10,759 nt of DNA from CAITNM01 sp037138055 (GCA_037138055.1 JBAXJB010000042.1:1-10759), one strand, 5' to 3'; positions 1 to 7,565 are shown, counted from the stretch's first letter. Numbers and translations: made by a program. The notes: generated by a model from the letters alone, not told the origin.

Positions 1-69
1 TCATAGCGATACATTCATAGCGATACATTCATAGCGATACATTCATAGCGATACATTCATAGCGATACA
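1..69. repeat. 14-bp tandem repeat, 4.9 copies
   Basis: The unit tcatagcgatacat occurs four times without change at 1-14, 15-28, 29-42 and 43-56. A fifth copy of 13 bases (57-69) runs directly into the Shine-Dalgarno sequence of the next gene. The window starts exactly at a unit boundary, so the array may continue upstream. Each unit carries a weak -10-like hexamer (tacatt), so copy number could change promoter spacing, but no matching -35 is visible. The unit length is not a multiple of three, so it would not preserve a reading frame through the array. Confidence 0.95.
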
Positions 70-79
70 GGAGAAAATC

Positions 80-667
80 ATGAAAACAAATAAATTATTA
101 CTAAGTGCGGCATTCGTAGCTATTTCAGCTAGCGGGTTTTCTGCAGTTGAAGGGGACGAAGAACGTGTTCAAGTTTTACAACAACAAAATGTACCAGCTT
201 ATGAGGCGGCACTTTTTGGAACAGATACAAAAGAATTATTAGAATCTATCAATTCTGGTGATCTCACTAACTATATCAATATGGTAAGTGCTGATGTGCT
301 GACAAAAGCAAATTTTTTTTTTGACAGCTTGGAGCCAGGCCCATTTGATCGATTGCTTGATGATAGTTTGAATTTTTATGATTCTGATAATTTGGATGGC
401 TCAATGACATCGGGTGGCTCAATGACAAGAGACAACTTTAAACATGGTTTGCAAGTAATTTTTGAGTCTATGTGTCCTGTGTTTCCTTCTTTTCGGGTTC
501 CGGTTAATGCAACACTAGCTTCTCTTCTTAAAACTAAAGAACAAGTTGTTATGACATACGTGGAAGCAATATTTAGATTTCTTAACAGTATAGCATCCCC
601 TGATGACACGCTAATGGACGAAAGTGATACCTTAAAACGAGCTTTTGTTCTAGCTATTCTTCGATAA
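80..667 (+). CDS. orphan secreted protein
   Basis: I do not recognise this 195-residue protein. Its N-terminus is a textbook signal peptide: MKTNK, then a hydrophobic Leu/Ala/Val stretch to about residue 20 and a likely cleavage near residues 17-22 (SASGFSA), followed by an acidic start to the mature chain. No later membrane segment is evident, so export to the periplasm or beyond is inferred. The mature part is acidic, has only one cysteine, and contains a small in-frame duplication (GSMT twice, 6 residues apart, encoded by a 13-bp repeat at 397-409 and 415-427). The ATG is well supported by AGGAG at 69-73 with a 6-base gap. A run of ten T at 313-322 lies inside the reading frame. The gene is followed by an intrinsic terminator, so it is probably transcribed alone. 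Function unknown. Confidence 0.75.
   Translation: MKTNKLLLSAAFVAISASGFSAVEGDEERVQVLQQQNVPAYEAALFGTDTKELLESINSGDLTNYINMVSADVLTKANFFFDSLEPGPFDRLLDDSLNFYDSDNLDGSMTSGGSMTRDNFKHGLQVIFESMCPVFPSFRVPVNATLASLLKTKEQVVMTYVEAIFRFLNSIASPDDTLMDESDTLKRAFVLAILR
313..322 (+). repeat. T10 homopolymer inside secreted-protein gene
   Basis: Ten consecutive T encode part of the FFF at residues 79-81 of the first secreted protein. A tract of this length inside a coding region is prone to slippage; loss or gain of one base would truncate the protein. Whether it varies in the population cannot be seen here. Confidence 0.9.
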
Positions 668-678
668 ACCACTACAAG

Positions 679-713
679 AAAGCTCTTCATCGTAACTGAA
701 GAAGAGCTTTTTT
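679..713 (+). terminator. intrinsic terminator after the first secreted-protein gene
   Basis: A 10-bp perfect stem (aaagctcttc at 679-688 with gaagagcttt at 701-710) has a 12-base loop and ends in a run of six T at 708-713. It lies 11 bases after the stop codon of the secreted protein and separates it from the transporter genes. Confidence 0.85.
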
Positions 714-798
714 GCATTTTTTACTGCTAAAAACTTGAACGCTTGGTCTAGTAGCGCATTGCACCTGCATGTTACTATTTTAAAAAATACATAGCATA

Positions 799-1452
799 TT
801 GCTAAAAATAGTGATTCTTGATTATCTCCCTTCAATTGCAGCATTAACAGTTATTCAACTGCTAGGCGTGATGAGCCCAGGTCCTGATTTTGCGGTTGTT
901 ATGCGCAATAGCTTGGTTCATACACGAAGGGCTGCAATTTTTACGGTGCTTGGTGTCACCTGTGGTGACCTTTTACACATGACCTACATAGTTCTAGGGC
1001 TTGGTGTGATTATTGCTAAGACTGCTTGGCTGTTAACTTTCCTCAAATATATTGGCGCTGGGTATCTGATTTATATTGGAATTTTAGGGATAAGGACAAA
1101 AAAACATTCAGCAGACTACGCAGAGAAAGCACATCAGCATAAAGTGCTTGCTGATTTTAAGGCCTTTCGTAGTGGATTTTTCACAAATATTACTAATTTC
1201 AAAGCAATGCTCTTCTTTATAGGTTTGTTTTCCGGGTTTATAACCCCTGAAGTGCCAAATATGGTGATCGCAATCTATGTTGCTATTATTCTGGTGTCTA
1301 CGTTTGCATGGTTTTTAATAGTTGCTATATTCTTTTCCAATAAACATCTCATCTCATTTTTTAAAAATTTTCAGCATATCATTGAGCGCGTTACCGGGGG
1401 ATTTTTGATTTTACTAGGGTTAAAAATACTATTTACTAAGGGAAATTCTTAA
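799..1452 (+). CDS. LysE/RhtB-family amino-acid exporter
   Basis: An inner-membrane protein of 217 residues, the usual LysE/RhtB size. It shows the family signature SPGPD in the first membrane segment (about residues 26-30), a hydrophobic second and third helix with GAGYLIYIGI, and the middle motif GFFTNITNFKAMLFF. In the family that motif normally reads N-P-K; here the proline is Phe. About six membrane segments can be drawn. The family exports amino acids or related metabolites by proton exchange; the substrate cannot be told from sequence. The start is uncertain: no in-frame ATG lies upstream of the first membrane helix, leaving TTG at 799 or GTG at 811, neither with a clear Shine-Dalgarno. 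A membrane role is firm, the substrate unknown. Confidence 0.85.
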   Translation: MLKIVILDYLPSIAALTVIQLLGVMSPGPDFAVVMRNSLVHTRRAAIFTVLGVTCGDLLHMTYIVLGLGVIIAKTAWLLTFLKYIGAGYLIYIGILGIRTKKHSADYAEKAHQHKVLADFKAFRSGFFTNITNFKAMLFFIGLFSGFITPEVPNMVIAIYVAIILVSTFAWFLIVAIFFSNKHLISFFKNFQHIIERVTGGFLILLGLKILFTKGNS

Positions 1453-1577
1453 ATACTTTTAAAAATTTAACCAGTTTTTGATTGCAAAGTCGTCAGTTAT
1501 TGGCTAGTAATAAAAGGGATGTAGCCCAGTTTTAGCCAAGATATGTGTCGTCGTTTCAGAATAAGTAGATACGCCCT

Positions 1578-2822
1578 ATGACGACGGCTTCAATTTCAGA
1601 AAATAATCAGCAAAATACAAAAATTCATTCAACTGTTTGGAAAATCGGTTGGATGATGTTTCTCATTAATCTGTCATTCGTGATGGGGTATAGCTACATT
1701 GCCATTTACATGGACTCTTTAGGGGTTGCCATGGCATGGATTGGCGTTGCTGAAGGTATAGCTGAAGCTAGTTCATATATTATGAAATTATTCTCAGGCA
1801 TGCTCAGTGATTATTTTAGGCGACGAAAACCATTAATGGTAGTTGGTTACTCATTGATTCTCTCCAGTCGAATTCTTTTTGGTTTTGCCAATTCACTTAT
1901 GCCAATATTCGCTGGACGCTTAGGTGAACGTATTGGTAATGGTATTCAATCAACGCCACGTGACACCATGGTTGCCGATGTGGTGCCTGCTAAACGTATT
2001 GGCGCTGCTTATGGTTTGAAACGAGCTCTCTCTCAAGGAGGAGCATTTCTTGGTGCCATTGTGGCAATGTTTGCGATGCGCTTTTTCGATAACGATATTC
2101 AATCAGTATTTCAAGCAGCTGTAGTCCCGGCAATTTTGGCCTACGGCATTCTTATATTTTTCATCAAAGAGCCAAAACGTTTTAATCACTCTGCAGTATC
2201 AGCTGAGATTCCTTTACCGGAAGAAAAACGTCGTCATCCTATTAGCCTTAAAAACTTACCTTTGCTTGGTAAGTCTTTTTGGATGCTAATGCTTGTTGCA
2301 GCAATATTCATGCTGTCACGGTTTAGTGAAAGCTTTTTATGTTTGTATGCCCATAAAGCATTTGATTTACCTAAGGAGAACGTTCCTTTGGTAATGATGG
2401 TGTTCAATGCTGCGTGGTGTCTAACTGTGTATCCAGTTGGGCGTATGGCTGACCGCATGAACCGCTACTGGTTCTTAATTATTGGTATTTTGTTTCTAGT
2501 TCTTGCAGATATGGTTTTGGCTAATGCGACCTCTTTAACGATGGTGTGGATTGGCATTGCTTTTTGGGGGGTGCAATATGCTATTACCCAAAACATTTTT
2601 CTGTCACTTATTGCTGAAATAGTTCCAGAGGATCTGCGTGGTACTGGTTTTGGCTGTTATTATGTTATTTGCGCGATTTCAGAATATTTTGCATGTCACC
2701 TTATTGCTGGTGTTGTGTCAGAAAATTTTGGCCAAGCTCGTATGTTTTTGGCCAGTGGTGTAATTGCGGTGTTTTCTTTACTGGTCCTTATCGTTATAAT
2801 GGGCTATAAAAATAAGAGATAG
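1578..2822 (+). CDS. MFS transporter
   Basis: A 414-residue, about 12-helix transporter of the major facilitator superfamily. The loop 2-3 motif A is clear (GMLSDYFRRRKPL, residues 74-86), its counterpart after the central loop is GRMADRMNR (288-296), and a strongly conserved stretch RIGNGIQSTPRD (118-129) follows helix 4. A charged central loop lies around residues 197-230. This resembles the MFS subgroup with a RIGxGIxxxPRD motif, often annotated as drug or metabolite transporters; the substrate is not identifiable. ATG at 1578 has no obvious Shine-Dalgarno. It follows the LysE-type gene in the same direction by 125 bases, and the 43-base gap to trcR allows read-through into that operon. 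Host-associated alphaproteobacteria often carry many such carriers, but import versus export is open. Confidence 0.9.
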   Translation: MTTASISENNQQNTKIHSTVWKIGWMMFLINLSFVMGYSYIAIYMDSLGVAMAWIGVAEGIAEASSYIMKLFSGMLSDYFRRRKPLMVVGYSLILSSRILFGFANSLMPIFAGRLGERIGNGIQSTPRDTMVADVVPAKRIGAAYGLKRALSQGGAFLGAIVAMFAMRFFDNDIQSVFQAAVVPAILAYGILIFFIKEPKRFNHSAVSAEIPLPEEKRRHPISLKNLPLLGKSFWMLMLVAAIFMLSRFSESFLCLYAHKAFDLPKENVPLVMMVFNAAWCLTVYPVGRMADRMNRYWFLIIGILFLVLADMVLANATSLTMVWIGIAFWGVQYAITQNIFLSLIAEIVPEDLRGTGFGCYYVICAISEYFACHLIAGVVSENFGQARMFLASGVIAVFSLLVLIVIMGYKNKR

Positions 2823-2865
2823 TATTGGACTACTGAAAGTTCAATTTTCAAGGTAAAGAGATTTT

Positions 2866-3399
2866 ATGACTATTCCATTGATGCCAAAAGCAACTGCCGT
2901 TTGGCTTATTGAAAATACAGCCCTTGGGTTTAAGCAAATTGCTAAGTTTTGTGGTCTGCATATGCTAGAGGTTCAAAATTTAGCAGATAGCGAAGCAACT
3001 CATGGCATGTTGGGTTTTGACCCTATTGCTTCAGCGCAGCTTACTCTAGAAGAAATTCATCGTTGTGAACAAGACGAAACTGCAGAATTGCAAATATCTG
3101 CAGCCATTTCTGCAGATAGCGTTTTGGGCAAAAAGCGTCCACGTTACACTCCGTTGTCTAAGCGCCAAGAGCGTCCAGATGCTATTTCATGGTTGGTTAA
3201 ATACTATCCAGATTTAACAGATTCTCAGATCTCAAGGCTTATTGGCACAACGAAGATTACTATTGATGCTGTTCGTACAAAAAGCCATTGGAATGCGCAA
3301 AACATTAAGCCCCGCAGTCCTGTTCAACTAGGTTTTTGTACTCAGGCTGAGCTTGATAACGCTGTGAAACTTCTTAAGAAAACACAAGAAGCATCATGA
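2866..3399 (+). CDS. trcR: TrcR-type cell-cycle transcriptional regulator (DUF1013)
   Basis: A 177-residue cytoplasmic protein of the DUF1013 family, known as TrcR, a cell-cycle transcriptional regulator found in Alphaproteobacteria. The diagnostic start MTIPLMPKATAVWLIENTAL is followed by a first helix-turn-helix-like segment (GFKQIAKFCGLHMLEVQNLAD, about residues 24-44) and, after a basic linker (KKRPRYTPLSKRQERPDA), a second one (LTDSQISRLIGTTKITIDAVR). The C-terminal SHWNAQNIKPRSPVQLGFC block is also family-typical. The ATG has AAGAG at 2856-2860, five bases upstream. Its stop overlaps the trhO start in ATGA (3396-3399), pointing to translational coupling. It is the best marker in the window for an alphaproteobacterial origin. 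Role comes from family knowledge; direct targets cannot be predicted. Confidence 0.92.
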   Translation: MTIPLMPKATAVWLIENTALGFKQIAKFCGLHMLEVQNLADSEATHGMLGFDPIASAQLTLEEIHRCEQDETAELQISAAISADSVLGKKRPRYTPLSKRQERPDAISWLVKYYPDLTDSQISRLIGTTKITIDAVRTKSHWNAQNIKPRSPVQLGFCTQAELDNAVKLLKKTQEAS

Positions 3400-4331
3400 T
3401 TGTTGTTGCTGCACTTTACCAATTTGTGGCGCTGCCTAATTACCTAGATTTACAAGCACCATTATTAAGCTTCTGTAAAAGCCATGGCGTAAAAGGAACT
3501 TTATTACTTGCCGCTGAAGGTATTAACGGTACTATTGCTGGAACCCGTTCAGGCATTGACGCAGTTGCTGCGTATTTGATAGAAGCTGGACCTTTTAAAA
3601 ACCTTGAATATAAAGAGTCAAAAGCAGAAACAATGCCTTTTTTGCGCATGAAGGTAAAGCTGAAAAAAGAAATTGTAACCCTTGGTGCGCCTGCCGCGGA
3701 CCCTACGCAAATGGTTGGAACGTACGTTGCGCCTAGTGACTGGAATGCTTTAATTTCTCGCAGCGATGTAGTCACGATTGACACACGCAATGACTACGAG
3801 GTCATGATTGGCTCGTTCAAAGGTGCTGTAAACCCAAAAACGACGACATTTAAAGATTTTACAACATACACTGAAGAAAACCTTATGCAGTATAAAGACA
3901 AGCCAGTGGCTATGTATTGCACGGGTGGTATTCGCTGTGAACGCTCAACTGCATATCTTAAAGCAATAGGGTTCAAAGAAGTTTATCATCTGAAAGGTGG
4001 TATTTTAAAATACCTTGAAGAAGTTCCTGAAGAAAAAAGCCTTTGGGAAGGGGAATGCTTTGTTTTTGACCAGCGCGTTTCTGTTCGTCATGGTCTTGAG
4101 CTTGGTGAATATGATCAGTGCTATGGTTGCCGTATGCCGATTACTGAAGAAGAAAAAGCATCAGAACATTATTTAGCGGGTATTCATTGCCACCATTGCT
4201 ATGATTCTCATAATGATGTGCACTATCAGCGTGTTAGTGAACGTCAAAAGCAAGTTCAGCTTGCAAAAGCCAGAGGGCAAAAACACATTGGTGATGTTTC
4301 AGAGACAAGACCAAGCACGCCTTCGCATTAA
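3396..4331 (+). CDS. trhO: oxygen-dependent tRNA uridine(34) hydroxylase TrhO
   Basis: TrhO (UPF0176, YceA in E. coli) hydroxylates uridine 34 in the anticodon wobble position using oxygen, a step toward 5-methoxy/carboxymethoxy-uridine. This 311-residue protein has the N-terminal acylphosphatase-like domain (GTLLLAAEGINGTIAG, residues 34-49), then a rhodanese domain with the active loop CTGGIRC (Cys175 to Cys181) and the following LKGGILKYLEE. The C-terminal part holds a zinc-binding-like cysteine set, C242-x2-C245 and C265-x2-C268. Length and motif order are normal for the family. The start overlaps the trcR stop. ruvX follows after 3 bases, making a tight three-gene operon. The unrelated-looking jobs suggest a housekeeping transcription unit. 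Confidence 0.93.
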   Translation: MIVVAALYQFVALPNYLDLQAPLLSFCKSHGVKGTLLLAAEGINGTIAGTRSGIDAVAAYLIEAGPFKNLEYKESKAETMPFLRMKVKLKKEIVTLGAPAADPTQMVGTYVAPSDWNALISRSDVVTIDTRNDYEVMIGSFKGAVNPKTTTFKDFTTYTEENLMQYKDKPVAMYCTGGIRCERSTAYLKAIGFKEVYHLKGGILKYLEEVPEEKSLWEGECFVFDQRVSVRHGLELGEYDQCYGCRMPITEEEKASEHYLAGIHCHHCYDSHNDVHYQRVSERQKQVQLAKARGQKHIGDVSETRPSTPSH

Positions 4332-4334
4332 GGC

Positions 4335-4796
4335 TTGAACCTCTTGGAATTTGTTTTTGCTTCTGAAATAGCGTCTTTAAAAAATTCAAAAAATCGTCTT
4401 TTAGGCGTTGATCATGGGGAAAAGCACGTGGGCCTTAGCCTGTGTGATTTAACCTGGACAATTGCCTCCCCTTTTAAAGTATTAAGTAAACCAGAGCTTT
4501 TGCAGCAGTTTCAAAAACTTGTATCTCAAGAAAACATCGTCGCTGTTGTGATTGGTTGGCCCGTGAACATGAACGGAACTGTTGGGCCGCAATGCGAAAA
4601 GGTTCAGCAGTTTTCTGAAAAGCTTATTAAAGTATTTAATATTCCCTTTTGCGCGTGGGATGAACGGCTATCAACCATGGCCGTGCACCGCACCATGATT
4701 GAAGCTGACTTATCACGCAAACGCCAACGTGAGGTTGTCGACAAAATGGCAGCAGCCTATATGCTGCAAGGCTTTCTAGAAAGCCTAAGGGGCTAA
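4335..4796 (+). CDS. ruvX: putative pre-16S rRNA nuclease / Holliday junction resolvase RuvX (YqgF)
   Basis: A YqgF/RuvX protein of the RNase-H-like fold, implicated in maturation of the 16S rRNA 5' end and formerly predicted as a Holliday junction resolvase. All family motifs are present: LGVDHGEKHVGLS (Asp26), VVIGWPVNMNGTVGP (72-85), WDERLST (Asp109/Glu110) and VDKMAAAYMLQGFL (Asp136). At 153 residues it is a little longer than usual because of about 20 residues before the first motif. The start is doubtful: TTG at 4335 sits almost against AAGG (4330-4333), while TTG at 4344 has a better gap of 10 bases to the same sequence. Either way it lies directly behind trhO and is likely coupled to it. 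It converges with the receiver-domain gene, and no strong terminator is visible in the 23 bases between them. Confidence 0.9.
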   Translation: MNLLEFVFASEIASLKNSKNRLLGVDHGEKHVGLSLCDLTWTIASPFKVLSKPELLQQFQKLVSQENIVAVVIGWPVNMNGTVGPQCEKVQQFSEKLIKVFNIPFCAWDERLSTMAVHRTMIEADLSRKRQREVVDKMAAAYMLQGFLESLRG

Positions 4797-4819
4797 TACT
4801 TTAAAGTCTTTTAATATTT

Positions 4820-5554
4820 TCAGTTTGTTTCCGCAGAGATTTTTTTTGTTCCACATCTGCAACAACAAAAAAGAGATTGCCACCAACTGGTTTCTATAGG
4901 CAACGTCTCATGGACATCTACGGTGATTGATGATTCAGTAGGTTCCAGATCTGTCTCTTTTTTTGCTGCGTTTACTGGTTTATACTGTCCGACATGAGTT
5001 GTTAGCCAATCTGGTCCTAATTTTTCATCACAATATTTCAATATATTATCTATAGGGAGCAAAATAGAGACTTTGTCTCTGCCACCGATAAAATGCTGTT
5101 TTGTTGCATAATCTAGCCGAGTAGCTTGTTTTTCTGGATCTTCTTCGCCAATATTTTGATAGGCTGACTCTGATGTGATCGCAACAAAGGGCGGAAGTGA
5201 AAACGTCGCTGTTTTAGCTTCTTCCATAATTCTTGCGAGAGCAGTGGGTCCTGGTTCTGGCATGGAAATATCGCACAAAACTAAATTAACACCTAAAAGA
5301 TTTTCTAATGTTATTTTTGAACCGTCGTCCAGGAATTTGATATGTATTTCAGGGTTATCCACTCTTCTTTTGTTATATGGCGTAATAGAAATATTGGCCA
5401 CCGAGCGAATCGCTTGCATGTCATCAACAAGCAGTACATTAATAATGCGAGTTTGAGCACCGCTTGGGTCCGGTTTTAGCTCTAATTCTTGAGCGAAGCA
5501 AATGTTCTCTATTAGCAATAAAAAAGATATGAGTGTCTTACACTTTCGTGACAT
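4820..5554 (-). CDS. putative exported CheY-like receiver-domain protein with Cys-rich tail
   Basis: A 244-residue protein combining a signal peptide with a response-regulator receiver fold. Residues 1-21 (MSRKCK, then a Leu/Ile-rich core ending ICFA) look like a cleavable export signal. A receiver-like domain follows: INVLLVDDMQ with the acidic pair Asp44-Asp45, phosphoacceptor Asp95 in LVLCDISMPEPGP, and Thr127 in FVAITSES. The usual Lys-Pro of the last strand is Leu166-Pro167 (ILLPID), so the conserved lysine seems lost. After about residue 185 comes a linker rich in Glu, Thr and Ser, then WWQSLF, a CCCRC cluster (230-234) and a basic end. No kinase or output domain is adjacent. The start lacks a clear Shine-Dalgarno, but a good promoter lies upstream. 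Classic receivers are cytoplasmic, so export would be unusual; N-terminal membrane anchoring is the alternative. Function unknown. Confidence 0.75.
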   Translation of the reverse strand: MSRKCKTLISFLLLIENICFAQELELKPDPSGAQTRIINVLLVDDMQAIRSVANISITPYNKRRVDNPEIHIKFLDDGSKITLENLLGVNLVLCDISMPEPGPTALARIMEEAKTATFSLPPFVAITSESAYQNIGEEDPEKQATRLDYATKQHFIGGRDKVSILLPIDNILKYCDEKLGPDWLTTHVGQYKPVNAAKKETDLEPTESSITVDVHETLPIETSWWQSLFCCCRCGTKKISAETN

Positions 5555-5584
5555 AGTATATTTTACAAAGAAATATTATTAGCA

Positions 5585-5612
5585 ATTGTACCAGATATCA
5601 CATCTTTTTCAA
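5585..5612 (-). promoter_or_regulatory. promoter of the exported receiver-domain gene
   Basis: Read on the minus strand, TTGAAA (5607-5612) and TACAAT (5585-5590) are separated by 16 bases, and TGG directly before the -10 makes an extended -10 element. Both hexamers match the sigma-70 consensus in 5 of 6 positions. The -10 ends 30 bases upstream of the receiver-gene ATG. Confidence 0.6.
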
Positions 5613-5745
5613 TCAAATAGTAGTTAAAAAATGCTTTTTATACTTGGAAAAAGCTTTTGAAGGTTAATTTTGGTCCTCTTTATTGTATCTTAACGAGTCC
5701 GCGTAATTCATAAAAATTTATCTGGTATTTTTTTTATGGCTTGAA

Positions 5746-5751
5746 TATAAT
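5746..5751 (+). promoter_or_regulatory. -10 box for the rpsB operon
   Basis: A perfect TATAAT lies 94 bases before the rpsB start. A transcript from it would begin near 5758 and place the leader RNA fold at its 5' end. No good -35 hexamer is found 16-18 bases upstream (the closest is ctggta at 5722-5727), so only the -10 is supported. Confidence 0.5.
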
Positions 5752-5766
5752 AAGCGCACTACACAG

Positions 5767-5810
5767 TCAGGCTTTGGGCAACCTTGCCCACCGATGCAGT
5801 ATCGGCCTGA
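5767..5810 (+). promoter_or_regulatory. rpsB leader RNA with three-way junction
   Basis: The untranslated leader of rpsB can fold into a compact junction. The closing stem is tcaggc (5767-5772) with gcctga (5805-5810). Helix 2 is tgggca (5775-5780) with tgccca (5785-5790), with a 4-base loop. Helix 3 is cgat (5792-5795) with atcg (5801-5804), with a 5-base loop. No T run follows, so it is not a terminator. Ribosomal protein S2 controls its own mRNA through the rpsB leader in gamma-proteobacteria; a similar role here is inference from position and fold. A small gttt/aaac stem (5815-5828) follows just ahead of the Shine-Dalgarno. Confidence 0.5.
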
Positions 5811-5844
5811 TGAGGTTTAATCGGAAACAAAGGAGACTACTACT

Positions 5845-6618
5845 ATGGCTATGCCAACATTTACAATGCGTCAGTTACTAGAATCGGGCGTACACTACGG
5901 ACACAATACACGTCGCTGGAATCCTAAAATGGCACCGTACATTTTTGGTGAACGCAGCGAAGTTCACATTTTAGACTTGCAACAAACTGTTCCTATGCTA
6001 CATAAAGCGTTAGAAGTAGCTCGTGACACTGTAAAAGCAGGTGGACGCGTACTTTTTGTGGGAACAAAAGTTCAAGGCTCTGACATTGTTAAAGAATCAG
6101 CTAAGCGCTGTGGACAGTATTACATTAACCATCGCTGGCTTGGTGGCTTGCTTACAAACTGGAAGACAGTCAACCAGTCAATTAAGCATCTGAAAGAAAT
6201 GCAAGAAGAGCTTGCGCATCCTGGCCGCATGACGAAAAAAGAAATTTTAAAGCTTCAACGTGAATACGATAAGCTTGAGCTAGCTATTGGTGGTATCGCC
6301 GACATGGGTGGTTTACCTGATATGTTATTTGTTCTTGATACAAATAAGGAAGCAATTGCAGTTCTAGAAGCTCAACGTTTAAGCATTCCAATTATTGCGA
6401 TTATCGATAGCAACTCAACACCTGATATGATTACGTATCCGATTCCAGGTAACGATGATGCAACTCGTGCGATTCGTTTGTACTGTGACCTAATGGCTGA
6501 TGCTATTCTTGATGGTTTGCAAAAAGGAATGGTTGCTGCTGGTATTGATATCGGAGCATCTGCTGACCTTGTTGTTGACGATGTTATTGTTGACGATCAA
6601 TCACAAACAATTGCGTAA
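5845..6618 (+). CDS. rpsB: 30S ribosomal protein S2
   Basis: Ribosomal protein S2 (257 residues), a late-assembling protein of the small subunit located at the head-body junction and needed for S1 binding. The alphaproteobacterial-type start MAMPTFTMRQLLESGVHYGH, the block RRWNPKMAPYIFGER, the stretch HRWLGGLLTNWKTV and the C-terminal DSNSTPDMITYPIPGNDDA with RAIRLYC are all diagnostic and intact. AAGGAG at 5830-5835 lies 9 bases before the ATG. It opens the conserved rpsB-tsf-pyrH-frr cluster, and tsf follows after 14 bases. The leader RNA upstream suggests feedback control by its own product. Confidence 0.98.
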   Translation: MAMPTFTMRQLLESGVHYGHNTRRWNPKMAPYIFGERSEVHILDLQQTVPMLHKALEVARDTVKAGGRVLFVGTKVQGSDIVKESAKRCGQYYINHRWLGGLLTNWKTVNQSIKHLKEMQEELAHPGRMTKKEILKLQREYDKLELAIGGIADMGGLPDMLFVLDTNKEAIAVLEAQRLSIPIIAIIDSNSTPDMITYPIPGNDDATRAIRLYCDLMADAILDGLQKGMVAAGIDIGASADLVVDDVIVDDQSQTIA

Positions 6619-6632
6619 TTTAGGAGAGCAGA

Positions 6633-7565
6633 ATGGCTGAGATTACACCAAATTTAGTAAGAGAATTACGCGAAAAATCAGGCGCAGGCATGATGGATTG
6701 CAAAAAAGCACTTGTTGAAAACAACGGTGATTTAGAAGCAGCAGTTGATTGGTTACGTAAAAAAGGTTTGGCTGCCGCTGCTAAAAAAGCAGGGCGTGTT
6801 GCTGCTGAAGGTTTGGTTGGAGTTGCTGCTTCTGGCAATGCTGCAGCAGTTGTTGAAATCAACGCTGAGACTGACTTTATTGCGCGCAACCCACAATTCC
6901 AAGCAATGGTTCTGCAAGCAGCTGAAATTGCAGCAGCATCAGCATATACTGTTGAATCACTAGCGCAAGCTCCATTTAAAGGCGAAGCAGCTACATTAAG
7001 CGAAGAAATTACACGCTTAATTGCTGTGATTGGTGAAAACATGAACCTACGTCGTGTTGAACGCTTAAGCGTTGTAAACGGTGTGGTTGCAACTTATGTG
7101 CACAATGCAACAACGCCTGGCTTGGGCCGTATTGGTGTTTTGGTTGCGTTGGAGTCAACTGGTGACGCTGCAAAATTACAAGATCTAGGTCGTAAGATTG
7201 CAATGCATGTTGCAGCTGCAACGCCACAATCATTAGATATTGCATCACTTGATCCTTTGGCATTAGAGCGTGAGCGCGCAGTTCTTGTTGATCAAGCACG
7301 TGCTTCTGGCCGTCCTGAAGAAGTTATTCAGAAAATGGTTGAAGGTCGTGTTCGTAAATTCTACGAAGAAGTTGTGTTGCTAGAGCAAGTTTTCGTTATG
7401 GATGGCAAAACTAAAATCGCTGATGTTGTTGAACAATTTGCAAAAGAAATTGGCACACCAATAGTTCTAAAAGGATTTGTGCGTTACAACCTTGGCGAAG
7501 GTATTGAAAAAGAAGAAACTGACTTTGCTGCAGAAGTCCAGGCGCAAGCTGGGATAGCAGGTTAA
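6633..7565 (+). CDS. tsf: translation elongation factor Ts
   Basis: EF-Ts is the guanine nucleotide exchange factor that releases GDP from EF-Tu. The 310-residue sequence has the N-terminal UBA-like domain (LVRELREKSGAGMMDCKKAL, residues 8-27) and the core contact motif with EF-Tu, TDFIARN (80-86), followed by the two dimerisation-like halves (for example AMHVAAATPQSLD). Length is typical. A good Shine-Dalgarno (AGGAGA) lies just ahead of the ATG, 14 bases after rpsB. The stop at 7563-7565 is 3 bases from the pyrH start, so these genes are very likely co-transcribed and translationally coupled. Confidence 0.98.
   Translation: MAEITPNLVRELREKSGAGMMDCKKALVENNGDLEAAVDWLRKKGLAAAAKKAGRVAAEGLVGVAASGNAAAVVEINAETDFIARNPQFQAMVLQAAEIAAASAYTVESLAQAPFKGEAATLSEEITRLIAVIGENMNLRRVERLSVVNGVVATYVHNATTPGLGRIGVLVALESTGDAAKLQDLGRKIAMHVAAATPQSLDIASLDPLALERERAVLVDQARASGRPEEVIQKMVEGRVRKFYEEVVLLEQVFVMDGKTKIADVVEQFAKEIGTPIVLKGFVRYNLGEGIEKEETDFAAEVQAQAGIAG

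Noticed and set aside
1549..1586. cgtcgt / acgacg inverted repeat flanking the MFS start codon as a translational switch
   Set aside because: Only 6 bp with a 26-base loop; too weak to claim without comparative evidence.
4785..4819. Terminator between ruvX and the receiver-domain gene
   Set aside because: Only a 4-bp agcc/ggct stem and a short actttaaagt palindrome are visible, so no convincing terminator can be called.
5175..5456. Plus-strand ORF of 93 codons opposite the receiver-domain gene
   Set aside because: It lies wholly within the receiver-domain gene, has no ribosome binding site and its protein shows no recognisable motif; the minus-strand gene has receiver motifs and a promoter.
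5633..5658. AT-rich hairpin gcttttt / aaaaagc between the receiver gene and rpsB as a terminator
   Set aside because: The 7-bp stem has only two G-C pairs. It is followed by a T run on the minus strand (attttttaa), where it would precede the receiver promoter and not follow a gene. An insulating role is possible but not supported.
6620..7042. Minus-strand ORF of 140 codons over tsf
   Set aside because: An Ala/Ser-rich shadow of the repetitive Ala codons of tsf, which is unmistakable on the plus strand.
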